Positions 36,747-47,697 are shown, counted from the stretch's first letter. The stretch: DNA of 64,000 nucleotides from Iris pallida (GCA_029216955.1 JANAVB010005597.1:47169568-47233567), one strand, 5' to 3'. Notes: generated by a model from the sequence alone, not told the origin. Made by a program: numbers and translations.

Positions 36747-38014
36747 TCCTATCCAACTTAAAAGAATTTCGTCCTCGAAACTAAGAATTAGTAGGGGGTG
36801 TGAAGGCACAAAGGGGTATCGATGAGAAAAATCGATTCACAATGTTCAACAAAAGAGGCATTAGGACTCGTGATTTAGATAAATACAAAAATATTCTTGA
36901 GTATGGCTAATTAATGCAAGAATGAAAATGATCAAGGATTTTAATAAAGATAACTTGCAATAGGGAATTGTATGGTATTAGAGACCTAAAAGATATGATT
37001 TCTTGAGAGTAGGTTGAGAGCACGATTAAGAGAACGAATTTGATTTACTCGATTAGAAGGTCATGGCAGTAATTATAGGGCCGAAAAAAGGACGAGTTGT
37101 TTAGGATGAAGATATAGCAATATCGAGTGATAATAATCATAATCAATATGAAGGCTAGAGGATGTTCTAGTACAACGCCTTCGTCCTTCTAAAACAGGTG
37201 AAGGCGAAAGCAATAAGGGGTTCAAAGACGATATTATCGAGTACGAATACGTGATTCAAAGAAGACCAAAAAATTTTAAAAGAATTGTCAAGGCAGTCGT
37301 GGATGGGATTCTAAAGGCCAAGTTTAATTATGTTCCATCCACGTATAATAATAGACAAAAGCGAACCAAAATGCACTTGGTTTATCAAACCAGTATGCAC
37401 CGGTTCTGATTAGACAATATGTTAGTGGGAGCTCTTCCAATAACATATGTCGTGAACAAGCTCGATAAATCTATGAACTTGCAAATCTAGATTGTAGTAG
37501 CAATATTTGTCAAGAGTGAAATTATAGGCACGAGAGTTTAAAATTGGAAGAAGTAGAAATTGGATCGAACTTCTAAAGGATATAAGTCATGTCATGTGAT
37601 GGTCTTTATACAGTCGTCCTATAGTCTTCTTGTCCAAGTCCTTGGTTGACTAGATGGATTAGGGTTCTCTAAATTCTAGAATCTAAGTAAACTTGCTAAT
37701 ATAGGTCACTAGGTCAAAGGGGTTGCTAGGTCATAAGGCATTCTACCCAACTTAAAGAATTAAACTAATGGTGTTTGGGACATCTAACTAGTAGGGTCAA
37801 TCTCTAGCAAGCACGAAGGAAAGATAAGAATTTTGATAGAAGGAATCAAGCGAGATGCAATCGATGAATCGAACGGTAGTTCGAATATGGAATCGAGGAA
37901 AGAGGTCAAGTATGTAGATGAGATCCTAGACTTCCAATTCTATTTGCAGGCTTGCTTGGTACGGTAAAGTAACCAAACAATTTATCTCGACCTGCATGGG
38001 CCACCACAAAAACA
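36747..38014 (-). mobile_element. Non-coding interior of E2
   Basis: These 1,268 bp between the LTRs hold no retrotransposon protein motif. The minus strand starts with TTTTTGTGGTGGCCCATGCA and ends with TCGAGGACGAAATTCTTTTA before the 3' LTR. The middle is collinear with 3,180-3,700 of element A. Confidence 0.85.
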
Positions 38015-40012
38015 TGTAACGCCCCAGTCCCAAAATACGTAGGAGTATGAACGTTGACATGCCAGCTGTATACATACGAAGTACACTACAATATATGGAA
38101 CCCTCGTATGAATACATAAGCTGTAAAATGCAGTAGAACCATAACTAATCTCATCCACACAAAATAAAGGAATAAAAGATATCATAAAATGATAATGAAT
38201 TGTCTTGATACAATATGTTGGGCGGAGACAAATCCACTACCAACAAGTAAAGGAAAATACATGAGAAAAGAAATAATTTTGGCGAGCGAAGCGAAGACGA
38301 TCCAAGCGCAATCATCCTCGAAGAATTAGCGATGATCACGGCTATAGCTAGAACACCTGCGAAAGACAAGAGCACACACCTGGAGAGATAACCAGGTCCT
38401 CAGAGGGACGTAATAAGACACATAATATCATGCCATATAAACTGAATAGATATTGCTCAAATAAATAAGTCAATTGAATTATAACATGGTCCAATACACA
38501 CTTATTGAACTAGCGTACCATCCCCCCAACCAAACAAGGACAGGAGATGGTAAACTAATTCACGGTGACGTATCTTTCCATGCTATAAATCTAATATGGG
38601 ATCCGGACCCCAACAAGGTTCAATACCTTCTCATCGGAGTAGTAAGCCACACCTACAACCAAACAAGGACAAGATATGACGAACTAATCCGTGACAAGTT
38701 ATTGTTCCAAGCCACGGTCAGATACAAGTACCCAAACCAAAAGTACTCGTACCTAACGGAATAAGGTGCCTAACCGTTCTAAGTGAAATGTAGTTAAGAA
38801 CAATCCTTCCTGCGCATGGGCCCTGGCTAAATAGGATCGGCATAGTCCCCCCTTGGGGCACCAGAGGCCCAATCAATAAGAGCATAACGTTCCGCAGAAC
38901 GTCAGTGGCCGTCAGTAATCATGGGTAAGCTGACCCGCGTCTCTGGCGGAGCTCAAGGGTTACAAAAGGGAAAGTTCTTCGAAGTCCATACGCTAAGGAA
39001 TTGTCCTCCCCGCCCAATGCCTACTATATTGTATCCACAACATAAAACCTCTATAACCGCTAAGTCAAACTAGCATGCAACCTCTATTAGTGGTTATTTC
39101 TATTGCACGACTTGTACGTACTGGTGGCCAGCCAATCATGCACGTCCGTGTTCTACATGCGATACACAAATTCGTGGTACAACGTGTCAAGGCCATGAAT
39201 GCAACACACAAAGGTGGTCCCTTAAATCTAGGTTTAATGTGTAAAAAAAATAATACATAGCAGGAAATATAAATGAACAGTAAGTTCTAACAGGTTATAC
39301 CATGAATCACAGTTTATTTTGTATAAAAAAATAATGAATAATGTATAAAATATGAGCTAAAATAAATAAACAGCAAATGGCAAGGTATCTTGCCTAGTAG
39401 GACGCCTGGTGTACTGCAATGATCAATGTGGTACGAACTGCGACTTCGGGTAACAACTATGCAAGGTGGTCTCTGATGGTGGCATGGACAGTTCCATTGG
39501 GTCCGGAAGGGTCAAATTGGTTAGGGATGATATAGAAAAGTCCGAGATTTGCAAGAAGATGTGTATATGACTAGCCATGAATAAGATTGCTTATTTGAAG
39601 AGAATTTGTAGAAATAAATAAATAAACTATTTTTAGAAAATAATTATATATTTAAACTAAGTTTTTATTTCTCCAAATACTATAAAGAAATACTTGAAAA
39701 GTCTAGAAATATTTTTAGACTAAAACTAATTCTGTGAAAATATAATTCTTAGACCAAACCATATTCTTAAAATACCATAAAAATAAAATAATAATATATC
39801 TATGCTTCGAAATCCAGTTTTGTAAATAATATAGGCCAAGCCTAGTACTACATATTTTATGACAATTAAATTTTTTAGGAGAATATATGCTTATTCCAAA
39901 ATAACTAAAAAAATTTATACTAATAAAAATCTTAATACTATTTTGCTATTTAATGCTCTACTAATTAGTGGTATATATATTGTATATAGAAAAATCTAAT
40001 GCAGTAATAATA

Positions 40013-40022
40013 AGAATAATAC

Positions 40023-40068
<46 letters not shown>
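40013..40068. repeat. (AAT)n microsatellite
   Basis: AAT repeats directly left of a MITE, continuing to its right at 40,277. Confidence 0.95.
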
Positions 40069-40069
<1 letters not shown>

Positions 40070-40277
40070 GGGAGGGATATTGCACCAAACTTGTTGCATC
40101 AATTATTGTACCAAACAATCTCAAGCACACATTTATTTCAATCATGTGGTTATAAAACATGCTGACGTGGCAACAACTTTATGGAATGCTTTATAACCAC
40201 ATGATAGAAATTAATGTGTGGTTGAGATTGTTTGGTGCAACAATTGATGCAATAAGTTTGGTGCAATATTCCTTCCT
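40069..40277. mobile_element. MITE with very long terminal inverted repeats
   Basis: GGGAGGGATATTGCACCAAA at the left is matched by the reverse complement of TTTGGTGCAATATTCCTTCC at the right. Pairing extends about 85-90 bp inwards, leaving a small centre, so the ~209-bp element is nearly a perfect foldback. It sits in an AAT array, which hides the TSD length. The partner E2 LTR lacks it. A Tourist-type element with a TAA duplication is possible but unproven. Confidence 0.85.
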
Positions 40278-40810
40278 AATAATAATAATGATAATAAAGA
40301 TGATAATAATAATAGTAGTATTGCCAGGCTCGGGGTTCATCGACGAGTGGCGATGGCGGCGAGGCGCTATCAGGGCGATGGATCTGTCTTCCGGAAGCGT
40401 CCATGATTAGGATTTATGATTTGATTTTTGTTTGTTGTTTGGCGAGGGCTTTGTGTCGGGGATGGACGTGTGTGGTTCTGGTGCAGGTGGATGGCTCCGG
40501 CGGACATAGAGGGGTTTCGGCGGGTTGTCGGTGACGGGCGCCTGGTGATGGCGATGGCGACGGTGGTAGTGGATGTCAGGACTGTTGTGGCTGGGAAGCG
40601 ATGGCTCTGGTGATGACGAGGGGATGGCGAGGCGGAAAGGAGTTGGATTAGGGATTGAATTCAATTGTGTCGAGGGTGTGTCCGACACAAGGGATAAAAT
40701 GTATATGTATATATATTGGAATAAGAACGGGGAGGGGACACGGACACGGACACGATGCACATTTTTGTGAAGAATTTGTGGATGTAAGGATTTATGGAGG
40801 AGTACCTGCC

Positions 40811-40818
40811 TATTTATA
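40811..40818 (-). promoter_or_regulatory. E2 LTR TATA box
   Basis: TATAAATA on the minus strand in the context CCTATAAATAGGC, conserved in the other LTR near 36,069. It is about 670 bp into the LTR read from its 5' end. Confidence 0.55.
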
Positions 40819-41857
40819 GGATGTGGGAATTCCCAGTTGGATAAGGATTAGAATTAATTTAAACCCAAAATTAGATAATTCGCAACTTAATTTAAAATCA
40901 ATCAAATCCAAATCCAAATACAAATCCAATTTAAATCTAATTAAATTTTTAGTTTTAAAATCAAATAGAATAAATCAAATTTTAAATATTTAACTATTTA
41001 AATAAATCCATAAATTCAAATCAAGATTTAAATCGCCACAATAATTTCGAAATATATTTTCCAAAAATACTAATAATGATAATTTCGAAAATTACATTAT
41101 TATTTAAAATAAACTAATAAATAATTACTAAATATATATGTATGTACAAATAATATTTACATAAATATACTTTTCTAATATACCATTTTATAGGAAAAAT
41201 TATTTATTATTATAACTGTATAAACGAAAGGCTTTTCATAATTAAAATCATAAACTTGAAAATGATAGCTAGAAATAATTATTATCTATATTACTTCAAA
41301 AACTATAAAAATAGAAAAAAAATATTTTTCAAAAATATGTATGCTTGCACATATTCGTACTCGTCGAGCAATTACGAAAAACAAAATTTTGTACACGACG
41401 TACAATACGACTACGTGACGTACAATACAAAAATTTTAAATCAGTACCAAATTTAATAAAAAAATAGTAGAAATTTAGGGATTTTACAAAAAGAAAGGGA
41501 ATAATGAGACAATTATTTCTTTATTCCTTTTTAAAAGCATAGACACATCTTGATGAAAATATATTACATCTTGGATTTTCATTCTAAATGAACGTCTATT
41601 ACATTTTGGATCTTCTCATCGATAATGAAGGTCTATTACATCTTTGGATCTTCTTATTTGTTGGTGGCAATTCCTTGTCGTCTCGACCTGAAGCAACGAG
41701 CCAGACAATGGAATTAACTCTGGTCTTCTCTCTGAGAAAGATGAGAGGAGAACCCCAGAGTGCAGCAGCCCAAAGATGAGCTGCTGTCAATACAACTGGT
41801 GGAGAGAAGACAGCCCGCCAGGGGAATAGGAACGAGATCACCCTTGTGATACAATTC

Positions 41858-42063
41858 CTAGTTCTGCGTCTTCACCATCCAACTCTCATGTGTATAGGCT
41901 CTTCCTACCATCTGAAGAAGACCCTTCTTAACATGAAGAGTCCTGAGCTGTCTGATTTGAGTGTCAGAACCACATGAGCTGTCTGATGTGAGTGTCAGAA
42001 GAATGCTCTCTACAACATCCAAATCACCAATGTCAGTTCTGAAGAAGCTCGCTAACCAAGTCC
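41858..42063 (-). other. Antisense exon-like ORF with splice acceptor
   Basis: On the minus strand TTTATTGATATTTGCAG is a good 3' splice site, followed by an open frame of about 68 codons to a stop at 41,858. The product has acidic and hydrophobic stretches (DIGDLDVVESILLTLTSD) and no known domain. It may be part of a spliced antisense transcript of the Tat element. Confidence 0.3.
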
Positions 42064-42747
42064 CTGCAAATATCAATAAAACAGAAGAAGTTAGCAGAAT
42101 CTATCAGTAGCATTACGCCTACGAATAGGCGCACATCAGCATTGCACCTACGAACAAGCGCACATCAGCATTGCGCCTACAAACAGGTGCATATCATCAC
42201 TAAGCACTGATCAAACAAGTATATGTCAGCAATACGTGCCTCTGATCGGAGCTAAATACTGGACCACAGTGTGCGCCTATTCTCAGAAATAGTTAGCGCA
42301 TATCAACAAGTGTCTACACCATACAGATCGATACTTGTCTCCAAAAGTGGTGTAAAAGAAGAATATTCATACCATTGATTCTTTGTCGAGACTTACCAAT
42401 TTTTGAAGACACAGCATGCAACCAAATAACATCAGGATAAAGTGGCGCAAGTAAAACCTTATGGGAAGACATTTGTTTTGAGAGAGTATGAATGGTTCTT
42501 TCATTTCTGGATGTCCTTTTTAAAGAGGTTAAAGATGAGGTGGGTGCGTCGTTCTAGGACCCTATTTTGGGAAAGAACTAAAAATGGGCATCTAAAATCG
42601 TGTAACGACTGCCACGTGTTCTTCAGAAGAAACAGTAAAACGAAGAATTAGCAAAAAGAATATCTCCATGAGCACCATTCGAAATCACAGCCACACAAAA
42701 TCAGAAATTCTAGGTTTCATTGCGTAAAGATGGGTGGACCCCTACAG

Positions 42748-43071
42748 TCAAGGACATAAAAATAAAAAGTTGTTCTGCCTAGAACAATATTTCTTGTCCT
42801 TGCCTTCATCAGTCTGACGAAGGGCGGCGTCTAATTCTTGCATGGTGCGGATCCCCGAGCGACGCATCAGGTTAAGAAATCCCTTCGAATTGATGTGATC
42901 CTCAGAGGATGATCCGTCACTCGAGCGATTGAAGACTGACGGGGTTAAACCGAAACAGTTCAAAAAGTTCACTGCCCTCAAAGCTGGATCAGCCTCCAAC
43001 AAAAAAGTTGTAGGTGCAACATCATGTCCCGCTTCAGGAGACTTGGTTGTGGTGTCAGCATTGGTCTCCAT
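42748..43071 (-). CDS. Antisense ORF in Tat 3' region, 107 aa
   Basis: The ATG at 43,071 is the likely start; the longer upstream reading is weak. The protein is Thr- and Ser-rich at its start (METNADTTTKSPEAG), has a hydrophobic middle (ALRAVNFLNCFGLTPSVF), and ends with a charged helix-like stretch (MQELDAALRQTDEGKDKK). I recognise no domain. Like the 95-aa ORF at 17,544 it is antisense and lies between integrase and the 3' LTR, where Grande-like Tat elements carry an antisense gene. There is no frameshift or stop over its length, although the sense genes are broken. Confidence 0.42.
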   Translation of the reverse strand: METNADTTTKSPEAGHDVAPTTFLLEADPALRAVNFLNCFGLTPSVFNRSSDGSSSEDHINSKGFLNLMRRSGIRTMQELDAALRQTDEGKDKKYCSRQNNFLFLCP

Positions 43072-44073
43072 CTCTTTTTTTTGGGGGGGCCATTGAAGAA
43101 CAGAAGTGAAGAACAAAGCACAAAGATCAACTACCACATATATATCAACAAATTGACTCTTCGTATTCTTCTTCTTCATGGAAAACTGAAAATAATCAAT
43201 GAAACTCCAGAAGACGAAGATAGGATTGAGTATTTTCGAGAAAGGTATTTAATCATTATGACCGAGCATTGTCCGGCGCAACTTGACTTAGTCAAAACTT
43301 TTTTAAATTCAAAGTATTCCAAAACTTTACAATGTTTTTAAGTTTTGAAAACTTTGAAGGGGGTCTTGTACAACCTAAAAATCAAGTTGCACCCTGAATA
43401 TACTGATCAGTGATCAAATTGCACCCCAAGAATTATGTTGCACCACTGATATGAAGCTCAGAGAACAGACTGCGCCACTAATCAGATTGCGCCTGATATC
43501 ATACTGCGCCTAATCTTTTTGCGCCAAAATCTACGCGGCATCTGACACTTAATTGTTATCATTACCTGACAACACTGACGACTGACACAATAGTGAACAA
43601 GGAAAATCTCTTCGAATCCCGTGAATTGTGCCTCTCAAGGACAGTTGGTGGACAGCTGTCCTGTACGCTTCGTGAGTTGTGCCCGGGCGCAATCTAAACA
43701 AAATCCTTAGTTGCGCCTGGGCGCAACCTGAACGACTTTTGCTTAGAAGCTACCACGTGTGTAGGCGCAGCCCAAATCAAGCACTGTTTGACATGTTGAC
43801 TGAAGCTCGCGCAACCTGATAAAGTTGAGACAACTTACATTCTAAAGTAGGATGACGTGGCACACATGCCACTAATCTCTCAAGACGTGTCTACTATCCT
43901 GTACACGACCACGCGCATCTCAATCATACGATGCCACGTGTCTAAATACAGTTAGTACACGATTGACAACTGAATGAAAGTTGGCACAACAGGAGGTTAG
44001 CGCAACTCAATATGGCACAATCCAGCTTCGCGTACCATCAGAATAACTGCTAAAACAGTTATTTCAAGAACTC

Positions 44074-44081
44074 TATAAATA
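44074..44081 (+). promoter_or_regulatory. TATA box of Tat LTR
   Basis: CTCTATAAATAGAG followed by a GACACACAGACAGAG-type leader, a strong plant TATA context. Confidence 0.65.
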
Positions 44082-44270
44082 GAGTTTCTAATCGTTATCA
44101 GACACACAGACAGAGATCAAGAACTCTTGCAAATTTGCTGCTGCGTTCTCTAGAGACTACAGTCTTCAAGTTTACATCGTCCAAAGGATAAAGTGATCGT
44201 CTTCTGATCAGATTTTTAAACTTGTACTTCCCCAGAATTTATTGTACTTTGTACTCTTTTACAAGTTTCG

Positions 44271-44276
44271 AATAAA
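44271..44276 (+). terminator. Poly(A) signal of Tat LTR
   Basis: AATAAAATAAA lies about 190 bp after the TATA box and about 25 bp before the LTR end, with T-rich sequence after it. Confidence 0.5.
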
Positions 44277-44294
44277 ATAAATTTTGTTTTTGCA

Positions 44295-44298
<4 letters not shown>

Positions 44299-44385
<87 letters not shown>
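44299..44385. repeat. (TA)n microsatellite
   Basis: About 87 bp of TA repeat between the Tat LTR end and the LINE relic. Confidence 0.97.
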
Positions 44386-44389
<4 letters not shown>

Positions 44390-44578
44390 ACACATTCTAC
44401 ACTCACCCGACCGTCGCTACCTCCAACAACAGATCATCCGCTTCTTGGCGACGCATCCTGATCGGCCGACGTTTTTTCGAGCCTTACATCCGTCTCCAGC
44501 TAGGCTCGGGCTACTCGTCTCTATTTAGCAAAAGATGGCATGGGAACAACTTATCTCCCCCCATCTGGATGCCCCCCC
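44386..44578 (+). pseudogene. LINE reverse-transcriptase relic, part 1
   Basis: The frame starting near 44,400 reads SASWRRILIGRRFFEP, then LQLGSGYSSLF and WHGNNLSPPIWMP. This is the pattern between the RT core and the zinc-binding C-terminal domain in plant L1-type LINE proteins. It breaks off where the CACTA element inserted and continues at 46,622. Confidence 0.65.
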
Positions 44579-45004
44579 AACCACTACTAAAATCTGCTCA
44601 ATTGACGACATAAATTTAGCGACGTTCGATTAACATCGCTAAATTGTGTTCATTAGTGATGTTTTATTGAAACGTTGCTAATAGTCGCTACTAGCGACGA
44701 AATAAGCGACGTAACAACGACGTAAATTAATTATATGAGCTAGTCGTCGTGAAACGTCGCTAATAGCGACTAATTTAGCGACGGTAGAATTAGTGTCGCT
44801 AAATTCTAATTATATTCCCCCCCCAACGATTCATTTCCCCCGATTTACTCTTTCACTCTCTCTCCTTCCCCCCTTCGGCGCTCTCACTCTCTCCGACGCT
44901 CTCACTCTCTCCGGTGACTCTCACTCTCTCCGGCGACTCTCCTCCCTCTTCGGTACGTGACTCTCCCTCTCCCTCTCTCTCTCCCTCTCTCTCCGGCTGT
45001 TTGG

Positions 45005-45480
45005 TTATTGGTGGTTGGGGGGGTGCGGGTGGCTCGAGGGGAGGGACAGGGGGATGCGGATGGTTGGGGGTGAGTGGAGGGTGGCTGGGGGGGTGGGGCA
45101 GGAGGACGAGGGCGGCTGGGGGAGGGGAGCTAGGGTTAGGGTTCGGGTTAGGGATGGGTATGTGTGGGTGGGGGGAGGGAAGCAGGAGGTGGGGACGGCT
45201 GGGGGAGGGGAGGAGGGGGGTGGGGGCGGCTGGGGGATGGGAGCAGTGTGGGTGGGGGCGGTTGGGGGAGGGGAGTAGTGGTGGGGGCGGCTGGGGGAGG
45301 AGAGCAGGAGGGTGGGGGCAGATGGGGGAGGGGAGCAGGGGGGAGGGGAGGGGAGGGTTAGGGTTCGGGTTAGGGGTGGGTATGTGTGGGTGGAGGGGAG
45401 GAGGGGAGCGGGGGGGAGCAGGGGGGAAGGGGAGGGTTAGGGTTCAAGTTAGGGTTAGGGGTGGTGTAGGGGGGGCTTAG
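45005..45480 (+). repeat. G-rich degenerate minisatellite inside CACTA
   Basis: About 475 bp are dominated by GGTGGGGGCGGCTGGGGGAG-like units with interspersed GGGTTAGGGTTCGGGTTAGG. The plus strand is extremely G-rich, with many GGG runs able to form G-quadruplexes. The Gly-rich ORFs across it are a composition effect. Confidence 0.85.
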
Positions 45481-45639
45481 TCAGGGGCACCGATAGTGCC
45501 GAAAAATCTGATAATTTATTAATAATTATTTATTTTTCGATACCGAAAAATGTGATACTCCGATTCGAACGCACCGATAGTGCCGATATTTGTAACAAGT
45601 AGTTTGTTGGTTGGTTAATTGGTAACATAGTGATCAGGA

Positions 45640-45750
45640 CATATAGTCCCTGCCGCCATTCGACTGGCGAGGCAGAAACTATGGTATGACATGGTGATCA
45701 GGACATAGTTCCTGCAGCCATTCGACTGGCGAGGCAGAAACTATGTAGCC
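45640..45750. repeat. Two-copy tandem duplication
   Basis: GATCAGGACATA, then CATTCGACTGGCGAGGCAG, and AAACTATG are present twice in succession, about 58 bp per copy, inside the CACTA element. Confidence 0.85.
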
Positions 45751-46129
45751 GTAGATAAAGTTGACTGTCCTCCGACCCTCATCCCTCGATAATGATGATA
45801 TGACAACCTATCACTATATCTTATATAGTAGTAGATGATGTCTTAGTATTATATTATGTGAGTTCATTTTGATTCTGTTACATTCTTTTGATACTAGATA
45901 CGATAAGAACATATACTACACCATATGTACAGAACATAGATGATTCACATTAATGTATGCTAGAATGAATTTTGGGTTGTGTTCTGAGCCATCCGTTCTC
46001 ACACTTGGCAAAAAATCAAATTTTTTGTATTTTATCTGCTTTCGAAAATGTACTCAAACGAGATGATGGTTCCTTTAGTTAGCTTGTTTATGTTAAAATT
46101 ATATTATTTGTGAATATCGATCTTACCAG

Positions 46130-46393
46130 ATGGCACCCATGACCCGAGGAGCGGCACATCGTTTGAGGGAAACAGTGAATGCTGAGGTGGCTCCTCCTGC
46201 TGTTAAGGAGGAAATGGCACCGGTAGCTAGTGAGACCGGGAGTTCTATTCATCCAGCACCGGTAGCTAGTGGGACCGAGAGTTCTATTCATCCAGCACTT
46301 GCAATGGACTACATCTCTCCTGCCGTCGTCGATCCCACTTATTTAGGTGGCAAACAATCTGATGCCACCACATCGTCGCAAGAACGTCTGTAA
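46130..46393 (+). CDS. Small ORF inside CACTA element, 87 aa
   Basis: ATG-started ORF with an in-frame duplication: APVASETGSSIHP is followed by APVASGTESSIHP. The composition is Ala-, Pro- and Ser-rich. It has no match to a transposase domain I know. It may be a remnant of a longer CACTA gene or captured sequence. Its end runs into the subterminal repeats. Confidence 0.3.
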   Translation: MAPMTRGAAHRLRETVNAEVAPPAVKEEMAPVASETGSSIHPAPVASGTESSIHPALAMDYISPAVVDPTYLGGKQSDATTSSQERL

Positions 46394-46621
46394 TGTGTCG
46401 CTAATCGGCGACCACTTGAAAACGTCGCAATAACGTCGCAAATTAGCGACGTTATAAACGTCGCTAACTAACGTCGTCCTAGCGATATTTACGACATTTT
46501 CTCGTTTAGCAACATGCTTTTTTCGTCGTTTATTAAACGTCGCTAATTTAGTTTAGCGACGTTTTGGTCGAGTTTAGCGACGTTTTGGAACGTCGCTAAT
46601 CTGACAAATTTTGTAGTGAAC

Positions 46622-47453
46622 AGCGTGATCAGAGACTTGTGGACTAATTACGGGGAGGGGAGCGGGCTAGGGCTTGGATTGGCGAAGAGACCACGGAAGT
46701 TTAGTCATATCAAGCTTAGCGGCTGGGACGGACACCCAGACTCTCTGAGGTGGTCCCTGTCGGCAAACGGCTCATTCTCTCTAGCATCAGCGGGATGCAA
46801 GGTCCCCGGCAACGGGTTGCCATTCTCCATAATCGGTCCTTCTGGCAGTCTTGCATCCCAAAAAAAATGGTTCTTTCTGATTTAGAGGGCGTTCTGCAAG
46901 AAGCTCCCCACCGACGATGCCCACTCTACCATTGTCTTCAGTTTCGCATCTGCGTGTCATTGCTGTCCAGTGCGACAGTCTGAAATAGTCGAACACATAC
47001 TCACGTCCGGCGACCTAGCATCGAAGGTGTAGACTGATTTCTCCCAATGCACCGCATGGACCAGGTTGTTGGGTGCCTCAACGATCTTCTAGACACTTGG
47101 GGTAGTGCCTCGCACGGCCACCAGATCGTTGCGGCCGCCATCTTATGGGTCATTTGGAAGAACCTAACAAATTCAGATACGAAGGACATTAATACACTTC
47201 CAATCAACTAGTCCGGAAGGTGCACAGACAGATCCAAGGTCAGCAGACACTGCAACCACGTCCGGGAGGGTTTCTGATACTCTCCGACCAACTGACTTAG
47301 TCATTTTGTTCGAGGTTTTGTCGGGCGCGGGTGTGTTTACCCCGGCCTCTTCTTTCTTTTCAATTCTTTCTCACTCTTTCTGCTTACTTGAATGCTTCGG
47401 CATTCTGCGTCTTGGTTATGAAATATGATATGGGGGTTTTTCAAAAATAAAAT

Positions 47454-47455
<2 letters not shown>
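46622..47455 (+). pseudogene. LINE reverse-transcriptase relic, part 2 (zinc-binding domain)
   Basis: The sequence resumes after CACTA and reads DSLRWSLSANGSFSLASA, then, after frame changes near 46,800-46,890, KLPTDDAHSTIVFSFASA, CHCCPVRQSEIVEHILTSGD and, in another frame, AAILWVIWKNL. This matches the zf-RVT C-terminal region of plant LINE RT proteins. Frameshifts and a stop near 47,030 show decay. A 3' UTR-like stretch with a T-rich run follows to a short A-rich tail at 47,440-47,458. Confidence 0.75.

Positions 47456-47458
<3 letters not shown>

Positions 47459-47542
<84 letters not shown>
47459..47542. repeat. (TA)n microsatellite
   Basis: About 84 bp, directly after the LINE A-rich tail. 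Confidence 0.97.
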
Positions 47543-47544
<2 letters not shown>

Positions 47545-47696
47545 ATTTGAGAAGGGATCAAATTCCCCCTAATATGTCCACCCCATTATCATCTATATCT
47601 CAATCGTTGAATCAAATCAAACTAACGATCATGATTAAATCTTAATCCAAACTTAAGAAACACAAAAAAATCTAATTAATCCAGATCGAGCCTCCT

Positions 47697-47697
<1 letters not shown>

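Larger units (their letters stand above)
18213..41488 (-). mobile_element. Element E2: non-coding LTR retrotransposon with nested inserts
   Basis: The ends TATAACGCCCC (TG mutated to TA) and ...GATTTTACA are flanked by AAAAG on both sides (18,208-18,212 and 41,489-41,493), so it is a single insertion into the Tat 3' region. Without its nested inserts it measures about 8.7 kb, with LTRs of about 3.3-3.9 kb around a 1.27-kb interior. Read on the minus strand, the 5' LTR is 38,015-41,488 and the 3' LTR is 18,213-36,746. By eye its LTRs differ by about 5-6% near their ends. Confidence 0.92.
38015..41488 (-). mobile_element. E2 5' LTR
   Basis: 3,474 bp, TGTAACGCCCC...GATTTTACA. It lacks the Tekay and solo-LTR inserts and so records both empty sites. 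It has lost about 0.67 kb of GC-rich sequence near 40,318 and gained a MITE in its AAT array. Confidence 0.92.
41489..43366 (+). mobile_element. Tat element, 3' region after E2
   Basis: This is the continuation of the long non-coding 3' region begun at 17,461. There is no sense protein. It holds antisense ORFs, several GCGCC and GCGCA runs, and ends in the purine stretch GAAGGGGGTCT before the probable 3' LTR. A 28-bp near-duplicate (TCTGACACTCA, then CATCAGACAGCTCA, minus) lies at about 41,945-42,000. Confidence 0.7.
43367..44298 (+). mobile_element. Probable Tat 3' LTR
   Basis: It begins TGTACAACC after the purine stretch and ends TTTTTGCAAACA. TATAAATA (44,074-44,081) and AATAAA (44,271-44,276) lie in the expected order. 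The 5' LTR is outside the window, so the ends rest on TG...CA, the polypurine tract and promoter layout only. Many GCGCAAC and GCGCC words recur in the first half. Confidence 0.6.
44582..46618. mobile_element. Non-autonomous CACTA transposon
   Basis: It begins CACTACTAAAATCTG and ends CAAATTTTGTAGTG, so both ends carry CACTA-type inverted repeats. The 3-bp duplication AAC flanks it (44,579-44,581 and 46,619-46,621). Repeated AGCGACGTT-type words in both orientations fill about 44,610-44,810 and 46,395-46,600, as expected for transposase-binding subterminal repeats. No transposase is present in its 2,037 bp. It splits a LINE relic. Confidence 0.93.

Noticed and set aside
44914..45480. 188-codon Gly-rich protein
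   Set aside because: Composition is explained by the G-rich minisatellite, and other frames are open as well.
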